In this document: positions 11,168 through 20,762 of the stretch, piece after piece | How the letters are laid out: every line of letters starts with the position of its first letter | Position numbering within the stretch: the stretch's first letter is position 1 | From: Desulfopila inferna | GTDB taxonomy: Bacteria; Desulfobacterota; Desulfobulbia; Desulfobulbales; Desulfocapsaceae | Assembly: GCF_016919005.1 (NCBI RefSeq) | Contig: NZ_JAFFQE010000002.1 | Coordinates: forward strand, 620,001-684,000 | DNA length: 64,000 bases | Direction: 5' to 3' | Translations under genes and position numbers: made by a program | Notes under the pieces: model-generated | Databases searched by the model: none | What the model was told of the DNA's origin: nothing | Seen by the model: the letters and a program-made list of their open reading frames with translations, nothing else

Positions 11168-13645
11168 ATGACTAATGATATAGAAGCACCAAAAGAGAAA
11201 TTCCCCGGAATCTCCATAGAAAAAGAATTAAAAAAATCGTATCTCGATTACGCCATGAGCGTAATTATCGGCAGGGCCCTGCCCGATGTACGCGATGGTC
11301 TCAAACCGGTACATAGAAGGGCTCTTTTCGCCATGAGAGAGCTGGGGGTATTCTACAATCGTCCTTATGTTAAATCGGCAAGAATTGTCGGTGATGTCAT
11401 AGGTAAATATCATCCTCACGGAGATACCGCCGCCTATGACACCATTGTCAGAATGGCGCAGGATTTTTCCATGCGCTATCCTCTGGTGGATGGACAGGGC
11501 AACTTCGGTTCACTTGATGGCGATTCTCCCGCGGCCATGCGTTACACGGAAGCGAGAATGACCAGGATAGACAGAGAAATTGTAGATGATCTCGACAAGG
11601 AAACAGTCGATTTCGTCCCCAACTACGATAACTCCCTGAATGAACCAGCGGTTATGCCGAGCAAGATTCCAAATCTGCTTATTAATGGTTCTTCAGGAAT
11701 TGCCGTGGGTATGGCAACCAATATTCCGCCGCATAACCTTACCGAGGTTATTAACGGACTTATTGAAATGATCGATGATCCCAATATAACTGTACATCAG
11801 CTTATATCAATTATTTCCGGACCTGATTTCCCTACCGGCGGCATAATCTGTGGCAGAGCCGGTATCCGGGAAGCCTATGAAACCGGGCGCGGTATTATTA
11901 CTTTGCGGGCCTTGACGCATATTGAGAAATCAAAGGATGGCAGCAGAGAATCTATTATAATCACCGAAACTCCCTACCAGCAGAATAAAGCTCTTCTGGT
12001 TGAAAAGATAGCTCAACTGGTCAAGGACAAGAGAATCAGTTCCATCTCGGAAATTCGCGACGAATCCGACAGACAGGGAACCCGGGTTGTCCTTGATCTG
12101 AAAAGGGGCGAGGTTGCTGAAATAGTGGTCAACCAGCTCTATAAAATGACACCGCTGCAAAGATCATTCGGCATAATTTTTCTGGCTATTGTTAATAACA
12201 AACCTGAAATACTAAATATTAAACAAATACTCGAGTATTTCATTTTACATCGTAAGGTTGTCATCTACAGAAGGACTGCCTTTGAATTGAGAAAGGCCGA
12301 AGAAAAGGCGCATTTACTCGAAGGCTTGAATATTGCCATAAATAACCTCGATGAGGTTGTCGCCCTTATTAAAGGATCGAAAAATCCAGCTGAAGCCAAA
12401 ACGGGGCTTATTTCCAGGTTTGATCTCTCTGAAATACAAGCTCAAAGCATCCTTGATATGAGGCTGCAGCGGCTCACGGGTCTTGAGCGGGATAAAATAG
12501 CCGAAGATTATAAGAATATCCTACAGGAGATTGATCACTTAAGAGCTATCCTCGCTGATGAGCACAAGGTTATGCAGATCATCAAGGATGAATTCACTGA
12601 GATCAGGGATACCTACGGTGATGAGCGCAGGACACAAATTATCGACGCTGTCGATGAACTACTGCCTGAAGATCTCATTGCCCCTGAGGATATGGCCGTA
12701 ACCGTTACCCACACCGGCTATATTAAGCGGAACCCTCTCAGTCTTTACAGGTCTCAGAGAAGAGGTGGCAAAGGTATTAAGGGAGTCAACAATATTGAGG
12801 AAGATTTTGTTTCTGACCTCTATGTTGCTTCGACTCTGGATACCTTCCTCTTTTTTACCAACTATGGGAAGGTTTTCTGGAGAAAGGTTTACCAATTACC
12901 TCAGGCCGGCAGAACGGCCAGGGGAAAAGCTATAGTCAATCTGCTTGAGTTGGCGGAAGGAGAGAAGGTAGCCGCAATTCTACCGGTTTCAAGTTTCGAT
13001 GATGATGATAAGAGTAAAAGTATCATGATGGTCACTAAGTTCGGCCGGGTGAAAAAAACCAGCCTTCATGAATTCAAGAAGCCATTGCGTAAGGGAAAAA
13101 GAGCATTGACCATCAATGACGGAGATGAGATCATCGCAGCCAGTATTCTTAATGGCGATGATACTGTCTTCCTTCTCTCCAAAAAGGGCATGTCCATCAG
13201 GTTTCATGAGTCAGACGTTAGAATTATGGGAAGAATGGCTGCAGGCGTTCGAGGAATACGTCTGCGAAATGATGATATCATTGTCGGCGCTCTGGTTATT
13301 ACCTCCGATGAGGACTCCATACTCATAGTCACGGAAAATGGATATGGTAAAAGAACACCGGTATCTGAATACAGGCAACAAAAGAGAGGCGGAAGAGGTG
13401 TTTTCGGCATAAAACAAAGTGAAAGAAATGGTGATGTCGTCGGCGCTCAACAGGTTTTTGACAACGATGAGGTTATTCTTATAGCAGATTCCGGTAAGAT
13501 GATCCGAATGGATCTTGGAAATCTCCGGCTGATCGGGAGAACTACTCAAGGTGTTAAACTTATCAACCTCGAGGAAGGCGAAAAAGTAGTGGCTATGGAT
13601 ACTGTTGCCTTTGTAGAAGAAGATGATATTATCGAAGAAGAATAG
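11168..13645 (+). CDS. gyrA: DNA gyrase subunit A
   Basis: DNA breakage-reunion subunit of gyrase. The 825-residue protein carries the active-site Tyr126 in [10 protein letters not shown], the quinolone-resistance region around HGDTAAYD (Thr87 in the position of E. coli Ser83, Asp91 at Asp87) and, in the C-terminal beta-pinwheel, the gyrase-specific GyrA box QRRGGKG, which separates it from ParC. The C-terminal tail is acidic (EEDDIIEEE). Its last bases overlap the start of gpsA by 23 bases, implying translational coupling. Confidence 0.97.
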   Translation: MTNDIEAPKEKFPGISIEKELKKSYLDYAMSVIIGRALPDVRDGLKPVHRRALFAMRELGVFYNRPYVKSARIVGDVIGKYHPHGDTAAYDTIVRMAQDFSMRYPLVDGQGNFGSLDGDSPAAMRYTEARMTRIDREIVDDLDKETVDFVPNYDNSLNEPAVMPSKIPNLLINGSSGIAVGMATNIPPHNLTEVINGLIEMIDDPNITVHQLISIISGPDFPTGGIICGRAGIREAYETGRGIITLRALTHIEKSKDGSRESIIITETPYQQNKALLVEKIAQLVKDKRISSISEIRDESDRQGTRVVLDLKRGEVAEIVVNQLYKMTPLQRSFGIIFLAIVNNKPEILNIKQILEYFILHRKVVIYRRTAFELRKAEEKAHLLEGLNIAINNLDEVVALIKGSKNPAEAKTGLISRFDLSEIQAQSILDMRLQRLTGLERDKIAEDYKNILQEIDHLRAILADEHKVMQIIKDEFTEIRDTYGDERRTQIIDAVDELLPEDLIAPEDMAVTVTHTGYIKRNPLSLYRSQRRGGKGIKGVNNIEEDFVSDLYVASTLDTFLFFTNYGKVFWRKVYQLPQAGRTARGKAIVNLLELAEGEKVAAILPVSSFDDDDKSKSIMMVTKFGRVKKTSLHEFKKPLRKGKRALTINDGDEIIAASILNGDDTVFLLSKKGMSIRFHESDVRIMGRMAAGVRGIRLRNDDIIVGALVITSDEDSILIVTENGYGKRTPVSEYRQQKRGGRGVFGIKQSERNGDVVGAQQVFDNDEVILIADSGKMIRMDLGNLRLIGRTTQGVKLINLEEGEKVVAMDTVAFVEEDDIIEEE

Positions 13646-14648
13646 CACAATAACCGTTGTAGGCGCTGGCTCCTGGGGCACGGCTATTGCTGGAATTCTA
13701 AGCAGCAAGGGACATACTACCTTCCTGTGGGGCCACCGTCGGGAGCATATGGAAAAGCTAAAAGAAGAAGGGCAGAACAATAAGTATCTGCCCGGGTTCT
13801 TCTTTGGCAAAAATCTTATCCCGACCACCGACCTGAAAGAGGCGGTTGGGGAAAGCGAAATACTTTGCATGGTCGTAACTTCCCAGGTGTATAGATCGGT
13901 GTTTAAGGAAATTCTTCCGAATTTGCGAGATAACACTATCATTGTTTCTGCTGTAAAAGGTATAGAAAATACAACCCTTCTCACCATGACTCAGGTAATG
14001 GAGGAGGAATTGATCCATAACGGCAAAAAAGAGTCTGTTCAACTCGCTGTATTGTCCGGGCCATCTTTTGCCCGTGAAGTTGCAGATAACGTCCCTACGG
14101 CCGTGACAATTGGCTGCCGTAATATGTCGACGGCGAGGATGCTGCAGGATTTATTTGGAACAGATACCTTCCGTGTCTATGTAAGCACTGATGTCGTCGG
14201 CCTGGAGGTAAGCGCGGCCTTTAAAAATATAATAGCCATAGCAACGGGCATATGTGATGGGCTCGGTTACGGCATGAACACGCGCGCAGCCCTGATTACT
14301 CGCGGGCTTGCCGAAATAACACGGTATGGTATGCACATAGGTGCCGACCTCCAGACATTTTCCGGATTGAGCGGCATGGGCGATCTTATTCTGACCTGTA
14401 CCGGGGATTTGAGCAGAAACAGGAGCGTTGGTGTGCAGTTGGGTCGGGGAAAAAAGCTTGAGCAAATACTCTCAGAAATGAACATGGTTGCCGAAGGTGT
14501 TAAAACAACACTCTCAGGCTACAAGCTTAGTCGAAAAAATGGTATCGAAATGCCGATACTAGAGCAGGTATATAAGATTCTTTACGAAAACAAAGATTGT
14601 TCAAAGGCCGTACAGGACCTGCTCTCCCGGGACATGAAGGCTGAATAA
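13623..14648 (+). CDS. gpsA: Glycerol-3-phosphate dehydrogenase [NAD(P)+]
   Basis: Reduces dihydroxyacetone phosphate to sn-glycerol-3-phosphate for phospholipid synthesis. The 341-residue protein starts with the Rossmann motif [13 protein letters not shown] and contains [17 protein letters not shown], the catalytic-lysine region [15 protein letters not shown] and [11 protein letters not shown], all typical of GpsA. The start codon lies inside the end of gyrA (23-base overlap in another frame). No ribosome site is obvious, so coupling to gyrA translation is likely. It is convergent with rdgB. Confidence 0.96.
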   Translation: MILSKKNSTITVVGAGSWGTAIAGILSSKGHTTFLWGHRREHMEKLKEEGQNNKYLPGFFFGKNLIPTTDLKEAVGESEILCMVVTSQVYRSVFKEILPNLRDNTIIVSAVKGIENTTLLTMTQVMEEELIHNGKKESVQLAVLSGPSFAREVADNVPTAVTIGCRNMSTARMLQDLFGTDTFRVYVSTDVVGLEVSAAFKNIIAIATGICDGLGYGMNTRAALITRGLAEITRYGMHIGADLQTFSGLSGMGDLILTCTGDLSRNRSVGVQLGRGKKLEQILSEMNMVAEGVKTTLSGYKLSRKNGIEMPILEQVYKILYENKDCSKAVQDLLSRDMKAE

Positions 14649-14650
14649 TC

Positions 14651-14789
14651 GTAACCATTCAGAGGTAAGCGCTGGCTCCGGGCACACCCCATTTGCACCT
14701 GCACACGATCAGCCCGAAAAATATAGGCGCACTATGATTTTCCAGGCTGCTTATCTGGAGCGGCTGAACGGTTACCACTCAGGGTAAAC
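14651..14789. repeat. Direct repeat pair in the gpsA-rdgB gap
   Basis: GTAACCATTCAGAGGTAA (from 14651) is echoed about 120 bases later by GTTACCACTCAGGGTAA (from 14771); CTGAACGGTTAC at the second site is also nearly the reverse complement of the first. The pair sits between convergent genes. No terminator with a T-tract is seen here. Confidence 0.4.
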
Positions 14790-14820
14790 TGCCGGTTTTT
14801 AACTTCTTGCTGCTAATAAA

Positions 14821-15495
14821 CTATCGATCAGACCAGTCATTATCAAGAAATCTGCTATGGTCAGGTTTTTCTGGTTTTTCTTCCATGAGTCGTAATTCCA
14901 GCCATTTCATGACCTTGTCCGCTTCCGAACGAAATTCGGCAAGCGCCCTCCCCCTGTGACTGATGGAGTTTTTTTGTTCCGGTGATATTTCCGCAAAGGT
15001 TTTATCAAAATCAGCAACATGAAAGACAGGATCATATCCAAAACCATTGCTTCCGTGTTTTTCCGTAGTGATAGTACCGTAACATTTTCCTTCGTAGGTG
15101 AGGGCGGGCCCGGAAGGTACGGCTACCGAGAGAACGCAGTGGAAGTATGCACTTCTGTCGGCGACATTCTCCATTTCCCGCAAGAGTTTATCCACATTCT
15201 CCTCATCACTCGCGCCAGCGCCGGCATATCTTGCGGAATAAACACCCGGTTCGCCATTCAGCGCATTAACCACCAGACCTGAATCATCTGCTATAGCCGG
15301 AAGACCGAGAACGCGAGCGACATGATGTGCCTTTTTATACGCATTTTCATCAAAGGTGGCACCATCCTCTATGGCTTCAGGTATCGGTCCAAAATCCGAA
15401 AGAGATCGAATCTCTATTTTAAAATCATGCAAAATAGTCCTGAATTCCTTTATCTTATTTTCATTGTTAGTAGCCAGGACAATAATATTAACCAT
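14821..15495 (-). CDS. rdgB: XTP/dITP diphosphatase (HAM1/RdgB family)
   Basis: House-cleaning pyrophosphatase that hydrolyses dITP, dXTP and ITP to monophosphates, keeping deaminated purines out of nucleic acid. The family motifs ATNNENKIKEF at the N-terminus, PAIADDSGLVV with the metal site, GFGYDPVF and SHRGRAL are all present. At 224 residues it carries about 20 extra charged residues at the C-terminus (MEEKPEKPDHSRFLDNDWSD). It is 10 bases downstream of queH on the same strand. Confidence 0.93.
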   Translation of the reverse strand: MVNIIVLATNNENKIKEFRTILHDFKIEIRSLSDFGPIPEAIEDGATFDENAYKKAHHVARVLGLPAIADDSGLVVNALNGEPGVYSARYAGAGASDEENVDKLLREMENVADRSAYFHCVLSVAVPSGPALTYEGKCYGTITTEKHGSNGFGYDPVFHVADFDKTFAEISPEQKNSISHRGRALAEFRSEADKVMKWLELRLMEEKPEKPDHSRFLDNDWSDR

Positions 15496-15505
15496 GGAGC
15501 CACCT

Positions 15506-16075
15506 CTATTTATTTGTGAATTTTCTTTTTTTTAGTTTTTTTTTCAGTCTGTTGTCATATCTTTCCTGCTCACTATAGATACAGCCGCAATAGGGCTGTC
15601 TATAAAGATCGTTTTGGATGGAAAGATCTATGCCCTGCTGCCATCCTTCCCGGAAATCATGGTAGACAAATGAAATATCATATTTTTTAGATAGCAGAGA
15701 ACATTTGTCGCGAAGAAGGGAATGGTTTTGATAAACGCTGTATAGAAGAGTTGTGGAAAAGGAAGAATACTCGTTGTTTTTGGCAAATTTGACGGTTTCC
15801 TCAAGACGAATGTCGTAGCAGATAGCACATCGTTTCTCTTCATTAAAAACAACTTGGCGGGCAAAGGTGTTAAAGTCGTAATCCCGGTGGCAAATGAGAG
15901 AAATGTCACTTTTTACCGACAATTCAAGAAGAGAATCAAGTCTCCTTCTAAATTCCTTGTATGGGTGAATGTTGGGATTGTAAAAATAACTGGTTACTTC
16001 GAAGCCATCTTGTTGAAGGATATCAAGTGGATATAACAGGCATGGACCACAACATGTATGAAGAAGGAGTTTCAT
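15506..16075 (-). CDS. queH: Epoxyqueuosine reductase QueH
   Basis: Performs the last step of queuosine synthesis, reducing epoxyqueuosine in tRNA; QueH is the non-cobalamin alternative to QueG. The 189-residue protein opens with LLHTCCGPC and has the second cysteine group in CAICYDIRLEE plus the C-terminal YCGCIYSEQ motif, which together bind the metal centres. It starts one base after the stop codon of the NifA-like activator gene and is followed closely by rdgB. Confidence 0.9.
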   Translation of the reverse strand: MKLLLHTCCGPCLLYPLDILQQDGFEVTSYFYNPNIHPYKEFRRRLDSLLELSVKSDISLICHRDYDFNTFARQVVFNEEKRCAICYDIRLEETVKFAKNNEYSSFSTTLLYSVYQNHSLLRDKCSLLSKKYDISFVYHDFREGWQQGIDLSIQNDLYRQPYCGCIYSEQERYDNRLKKKLKKRKFTNK

Positions 16076-17629
16076 TTAAAGTTTGTATTTCTTAGGATCT
16101 ATGCCATATTGGTGAATTTTATAATTAATAATGCGCAGACTGGTATCAAGATATTTTGCTGTTTTGGTCTGGTTACCGTTATGCTTTTTTAGACCTTCAA
16201 TTATAAGATCTTTTTCAAATCTTTCCACTGAGGAAGCAAGAGAAAGAGGCTTATCCGAAATAGTTTCGCCAGCCACCTGGAGAGTTGGGGGAAGATGCAC
16301 TCCTTTTATAGAATCGTCATCGCAGATTAATACCGCTCTTTCCATGCAGTTTTGCAGTTCGCGAACGTTTCCAGGCCAGTGATACTGGATAAGCATATCA
16401 ATAGCGGAAGTAGAAATCCTACGTATGGTCTTGTTATTCTCTCGGGCATATTTTTCAAGAAAGTATTCTGCAAGCAGGAGAATATCGGTCCTTCTCTCCC
16501 TGAGTGGAGGCATATAGACCGGAAAAACGTTGAGTCGGTAATACAGATCTTCCCGAAAAAGTTTTTCAGACACCGCTTTCTCAAGATCCCGGTTAGTAGC
16601 AGCAACCAGACGAACATCACACTCGATGGATTTAGATGAGCCCAGACGCTGGAAGGTTCTTTCCTGTACAACATTGAGCAGTTTAACTTGGACCGAATGG
16701 CTTATTTCTCCTATTTCATCAAGAAAGAGAGTCCCGCCCTCAGCTTTTTCAAATCTCCCTGTTTTACGCTCGTTTGCTCCGGTAAATGCACCCTTTTCAT
16801 GCCCAAAAAGCTCGCTTTCGAGAAGTGTTTCAGGTAGAGCTGAACAGTTAACAGCGACAAATGGCTTATCTTTTCGTTTGCTGTTATAATGAAGAGCCTT
16901 AGCCACCAGCGTTTTTCCCGTACCGGATTCCCCCCTGAGGAGGACGGTAGCGTTTGAGTCTACTACCCGATGAACCATTTCATAGACATCCTGCATTCTG
17001 CTGGAGTTGCCTATAATATCGTTAATTTTGTTCTTTTCCGACAATTCTCTTTTGAGTTTAAGGTTTTCTATACGGAGATGTTCCTGTTCACGGTTGACAA
17101 TCTGAATTCGTCGGGTGGTTTGGGCAATAAGGCTACTCAGAACAGTGAGAAATTGAAGATCTTTGTTGGCTTGATCGTCAATACCCTTTTCATATACACG
17201 ATCAACTGAAAGAGTTCCAATTACCCGCTTACCATCCTTAATGGGGACACAGAGAAACGACCTCTTTTGATTCTTTATATCTCCGCGTGATCTGGTTCTG
17301 TTGAGAAATAACGGTTCTTCCGCTATATGGGGAACGATGATTGATTCACCGGTGGCAACAACCCTTCCCGTTATACCCTCACCTATCTTATATTTGCCGC
17401 GCCGTTTCCCTTCAGCCGGTATTCCGTAGGCTACCTCTATTTCGAGTTTACCGGTAACCGGGTTGATAATTGAGACGGTTCCGTTTTCCATTTCTTTGGA
17501 AAAAGAGAGAATTTCCATTGATTTGTGTAAGCACTCGGAAATACTCCCGGACGAGGCAAGTTCCTTTGTTATATCATAGAGGCAGGTAAGGTCTTGAAGT
17601 TCGGCTTCGACATCTATTGTTCTATTCAT
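16076..17629 (-). CDS. NifA-like sigma-54-dependent transcriptional activator (GAF-AAA+-Fis)
   Basis: Enhancer-binding protein that activates RNA polymerase-sigma54. The ATG at 17629 gives 517 residues beginning [11 protein letters not shown]; an in-frame upstream extension to 17782 is rejected because its residues look non-coding. Order: GAF sensor domain (about 20-170), AAA+ domain with Walker A GESGTGKT, sigma54-contact loop GAFTGA and FLDEIGE, and a C-terminal Fis-type helix-turn-helix ([12 protein letters not shown]). The GAF domain is NifA-like, but the interdomain Cys pair of oxygen-sensitive NifA proteins is absent. Neighbouring queH and rdgB give no clue to its regulon, so nitrogen control is only a possibility. 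Confidence 0.88.
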   Translation of the reverse strand: MNRTIDVEAELQDLTCLYDITKELASSGSISECLHKSMEILSFSKEMENGTVSIINPVTGKLEIEVAYGIPAEGKRRGKYKIGEGITGRVVATGESIIVPHIAEEPLFLNRTRSRGDIKNQKRSFLCVPIKDGKRVIGTLSVDRVYEKGIDDQANKDLQFLTVLSSLIAQTTRRIQIVNREQEHLRIENLKLKRELSEKNKINDIIGNSSRMQDVYEMVHRVVDSNATVLLRGESGTGKTLVAKALHYNSKRKDKPFVAVNCSALPETLLESELFGHEKGAFTGANERKTGRFEKAEGGTLFLDEIGEISHSVQVKLLNVVQERTFQRLGSSKSIECDVRLVAATNRDLEKAVSEKLFREDLYYRLNVFPVYMPPLRERRTDILLLAEYFLEKYARENNKTIRRISTSAIDMLIQYHWPGNVRELQNCMERAVLICDDDSIKGVHLPPTLQVAGETISDKPLSLASSVERFEKDLIIEGLKKHNGNQTKTAKYLDTSLRIINYKIHQYGIDPKKYKL

Positions 17630-17903
17630 TACACACCACGTTCCTGTTTGATGAACTCGTAAAAGAGACCAGCATCGTTGTTGATCCGAAATACGTCCTG
17701 CCAAATCCCGATCAGAACTACACCGAGCTTTTCTTGAGGTCTGAATTGACCACAGAGCCCATCTCGGCAAATTCGACCACATTTTACGAGATCAAAATAA
17801 ATAACAACCTCAAAGTAAAATAACATTTTTCAAAAAAACATACACAAAACATTACAATATTGTATACAATTGATAAAAAACATATTTATCTTCTCTGTGT
17901 TTA

Positions 17904-17932
17904 TTGACAACAGGACTGAGAGGTGTTACAAA
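17904..17932 (+). promoter_or_regulatory. Promoter of the tRNA-Ser pair
   Basis: A perfect -35 TTGACA (17904-17909) and -10 TACAAA (17927-17932) are separated by 17 bases, ending 18 bases before the first tRNA-Ser. Confidence 0.6.
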
Positions 17933-17949
17933 AACTGAGTCGAAAGACC

Positions 17950-18035
17950 GGAGGGATGGCCGAGTGGTTTAAGGCGGCGGTCTTGAAAACCGTTGTACGA
18001 AAGTACCGTGGGTTCGAATCCTACTCCCTCCGCCA
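17950..18035 (+). tRNA. tRNA-Ser (anticodon TGA)
   Basis: An 86-base class II tRNA with encoded CCA. Acceptor GGAGGGA pairs with TCCCTCC, the anticodon loop is CTTGAAA, there is a long variable arm, and the T-loop is GGTTCGAATCC. Confidence 0.96.
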
Positions 18036-18042
18036 CCTGAAT

Positions 18043-18135
18043 GGAGAGATGACCGAGTTGGCTGATGGTGCTCGCCTGCTAAGCGAGTGTGGGGGTAACA
18101 CTCCACCGAGGGTTCGAATCCCTCTCTCTCCGCCA
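18043..18135 (+). tRNA. tRNA-Ser (anticodon GCT)
   Basis: A 93-base class II tRNA with encoded CCA, 7 bases after the previous tRNA and probably on the same transcript. Acceptor GGAGAGA pairs with TCTCTCC, the anticodon loop is CTGCTAA, and a long variable arm and GGTTCGAATCC T-loop are present. Confidence 0.96.
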
Positions 18136-18378
18136 TCATTTACGATAAAGAAGCAGTCGTAAGCCGCAAGAGACCCCATTTATTTAAAACTAGCGCGCTA
18201 TCGCGTGCGGGAATGGCTTTTTATTATCAATTCAACCACTCCTTTAGGTTTAGCTCGAGTGCATCACTCTGAAGTGAAACAGTGGCGGTGATAAGGCAAT
18301 GGAACTGTAATTCTCTCGCTAAATTCTTATTGCCTCTAATAAACACATATTGAAACTGTCAATCTAGAAAGGGGGATA

Positions 18379-18846
18379 TTAAAATCCCCAGATGAGGGTG
18401 CGTTTTATCCACCCAACAAGGCCGGTTTCATGTTTTACCTTGACCCAACCATCACGTTGCTCAACCGTTTCAAAAACAACACCATAATACGCTTTTCCAA
18501 CGATCTTATAGTTGACGCCAGGTCCACTCCGTATGTTTATTTTACTGTTCTTGTCCTTATTCATCTTGACGATCATATGGCCCTTATCAACCAGCAGAGG
18601 CCTGTATATCCAGCCACTGTCATCTTCAAAGTCACTGACCTTTACCCAATCTCCCTCTTTGGAAATTACCTTTAATGGAAAACCTTTGCCGTATTCCCAC
18701 CTAACATCATAATTAGTGCCCGGACCTGAACGAAGGTTGACCGAATCTCCATCCACACTCAACATTTCAGCAAAGGATGGGGCACAGGAAAAAAGGGAAA
18801 AAACGAGAAAGAGGACGAGTTGATAGTATAATTTTTTCTGTAACAT
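18379..18846 (-). CDS. Exported protein with two bacterial SH3 domains
   Basis: Small secreted or periplasmic protein built from two SH3b modules, which commonly bind peptidoglycan or peptides. The ATG at 18846 gives 155 residues with a signal peptide (basic MLQKK, hydrophobic core, cleavage after APSFA). The two repeats each contain the VNLRSGPGTNY / INIRSGPGVNYK motif, a W-V-KV segment and a following GWI strand. A TTG start at 18897, overlapping the parB stop, would add 17 residues and has a fair ribosome site, so the start is uncertain. It follows parA-parB and may be cotranscribed, but no functional link is known. Confidence 0.8.
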   Translation of the reverse strand: MLQKKLYYQLVLFLVFSLFSCAPSFAEMLSVDGDSVNLRSGPGTNYDVRWEYGKGFPLKVISKEGDWVKVSDFEDDSGWIYRPLLVDKGHMIVKMNKDKNSKINIRSGPGVNYKIVGKAYYGVVFETVEQRDGWVKVKHETGLVGWIKRTLIWGF

Positions 18847-18883
18847 AAGAATCTTGTAAATAGGTTTTAAAAATTCACGGTTT

Positions 18884-19756
18884 TTACTCTTTGACAACTA
18901 AACCTATCACTCTCTCGAGATCATCGAGTGAGTAATATTCGATTTCTATCTTACCTCGCGAACCATTTTGAAGAATAGTTACCTTCGAGTGAAGTTTGTT
19001 AGTTAACTGGTTAGTGAGAGTGGAGCAGTAGGAATCGGGGATTTCCTGGCGGTCTTCGCTCTTCTTTAATGTTTGTGTAGCCGGCTTATGCAAATACTTA
19101 CGTACAAGCATTTCCGTTTGTCGTACAGAGAGTTTCTTGGAAAGAACCTGATCCCGTATCTCCTTAATGGCAGCAATATTATCCGCCAGACGAAGGAGGG
19201 AACGCGCGTGACCCTCAGAAAGATTTCCTTCGATTAAATCTTGTTTAATAAAATCAGGAAGGTTTAATAATCTTAATATGTTAGCTACTGAAGATCTACT
19301 TTTTCCCAGTTTTACCGAGGCTTCTTCCTGTGTGTAATTAAACTTGCTGATGAGGCTATGGTACGCTTCAGCCTCTTCAATAGGATTGAGGTCGGTTCGT
19401 TGGATGTTTTCGATAAGTGCGAGTTCAAGAAGTGTGTTCTCATCGGCAACGTCTTTGACGATAACCGGAACAGTTGGCATGCCCAGCATCTTTGATGCCC
19501 GGAATCTTCGCTCTCCGGCTATGAGTTCATAGGTACCACCTTTTTTCGGATTTCGGCGTACAACAAGCGGCTGTAAAATTCCATGTTCTTTTATTGAGTC
19601 AGCTAGTTCCGCTAAATCCTGTTCGCCAAAGTGGTTCCGAGGTTGGTGTTTGTTAGCGGTAATATTTTCAACATTGCACTCAAAATAGAGCTCTTCCTCA
19701 CTATCATCACCAAAGAGAACACCCACGCCTTGGCCGAGTCCTTTGTTCTTTGTCAC
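18884..19756 (-). CDS. parB: Chromosome-partitioning protein ParB
   Basis: CTP-dependent DNA clamp that loads at parS and spreads, organising the origin region for segregation. The 290-residue protein has the N-terminal GLGQGVGVLFG ParA-interaction segment, the CTP-binding box ELIAGERRFRA and ENIQRTDLNPIEEA, a central helix-turn-helix (TQEEASVKLGKSRSSVANILRLL) and a C-terminal dimerisation domain. parA is 4 bases upstream on the same strand, and a perfect parS site lies about 1 kb away beyond parA. Confidence 0.96.
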   Translation of the reverse strand: MTKNKGLGQGVGVLFGDDSEEELYFECNVENITANKHQPRNHFGEQDLAELADSIKEHGILQPLVVRRNPKKGGTYELIAGERRFRASKMLGMPTVPVIVKDVADENTLLELALIENIQRTDLNPIEEAEAYHSLISKFNYTQEEASVKLGKSRSSVANILRLLNLPDFIKQDLIEGNLSEGHARSLLRLADNIAAIKEIRDQVLSKKLSVRQTEMLVRKYLHKPATQTLKKSEDRQEIPDSYCSTLTNQLTNKLHSKVTILQNGSRGKIEIEYYSLDDLERVIGLVVKE

Positions 19757-19760
19757 AGTA

Positions 19761-20537
19761 TTACCCCTGTTTTCTTAGAAATTCATTGGCTAATTGATTA
19801 TAGGCCTGGGCTCCAGTCGATTGATTATCATACTCGATAATTGTTTGACCGTGACTGGGGCACTCACTCAAACGGACATTGCGCGGAATAACGGTCGAAT
19901 AAACTTGTTTTTGGAAGTGCTCTGTTATCTTGTCGGCTACCTGGAAGGTCAGTTTGTTTCTTTTGTCATACATTGTCAACAGTAAACCCTCGATAAAGAG
20001 GTTTTTGTTATAGCTTTTTTTAACAGAGCGTATTGTGGAAACGAGTTGGGCTAGGCCTTCCATAGCGAAATATTCACACTGTAGGGGAATCAGAACAGAA
20101 TCAGAGGCTGTAAGTGCGTTTACAGTGAGTAAGCCCAGGGAGGGAGGACAATCTATAAAAATGAAATCAAAACTTCCCCGAAGCTCCTCAAGAATTCCCT
20201 TTAAAACACGCTCACGGCCAGGGGCTGCGACAAGCTCAATTTCAGTAGCCACCAAATCAATGCTTGAAGGAACAACTTTCAGGTTTTTGACTCCAGTACC
20301 ACAGAGAATGTCGGCAATGGGTGTATCCCCGGTATAGGCATGGTAAAGATGTTTCTTCCTGCTTTGGACGCTGAGGCCGACACCGCTCGATGCGTTCCCC
20401 TGAGGGTCTGAGTCGACAATCAGTACCTTTTTACGTTTACCGGCGAGGGCAGCTGCCAGATTGACAGACGATGTGGTTTTGCCTACCCCGCCTTTTTGGT
20501 TAGCAACAGCAATGATTTTACCCAACGTGTTCGGCAT
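19761..20537 (-). CDS. parA: Chromosome-partitioning ATPase ParA
   Basis: Deviant-Walker ATPase that binds nucleoid DNA and moves ParB-parS complexes. The chosen ATG at 20537 follows a strong GGAGAAGGAG ribosome site and yields 258 residues; an upstream ATG at 20579 would add 14 residues but lacks such a site. Motifs: KGGVGKTTSSVNLAAAL (deviant Walker A), VLIVDSDPQGNAS, FIFIDCPPSLGLL and the YDKRNKL segment. With parB it forms the usual parAB operon. Confidence 0.96.
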   Translation of the reverse strand: MPNTLGKIIAVANQKGGVGKTTSSVNLAAALAGKRKKVLIVDSDPQGNASSGVGLSVQSRKKHLYHAYTGDTPIADILCGTGVKNLKVVPSSIDLVATEIELVAAPGRERVLKGILEELRGSFDFIFIDCPPSLGLLTVNALTASDSVLIPLQCEYFAMEGLAQLVSTIRSVKKSYNKNLFIEGLLLTMYDKRNKLTFQVADKITEHFQKQVYSTVIPRNVRLSECPSHGQTIIEYDNQSTGAQAYNQLANEFLRKQG

Positions 20538-20735
20538 AATATTCTCCTTCTCCTGATTGATGCTCTCTTTGTAATACATTGAAGTCTTCCTAACAAGATA
20601 AAATCCAATAAATCCACTTAATTTCGCCTTGCTTCACCTATGTTTATGCAAATTGCATAATTGTCTTGCCTTTTTTTGAGCAACACTTTACCAAGGTGTA
20701 AGCTGGCCATTCTTTGAATGGCTTCACTGTACGTT

Positions 20736-20751
20736 TGTTTCACGTGAAACA
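20736..20751. promoter_or_regulatory. parS centromere site
   Basis: TGTTTCACGTGAAACA is a perfect 16-base palindrome identical to the consensus bacterial parS. It lies between the divergent parA and nadB genes, 12 bases before the nadB ATG, and is the expected loading site for the ParB encoded beside it. No second copy was noticed in the window. Confidence 0.93.
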
Positions 20752-20762
20752 ATGAGGATAAT

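Noticed and set aside
13211-13987. 258-codon frame opposite gyrA/gpsA
   Set aside because: It covers two conserved genes in antisense and has no recognisable content.
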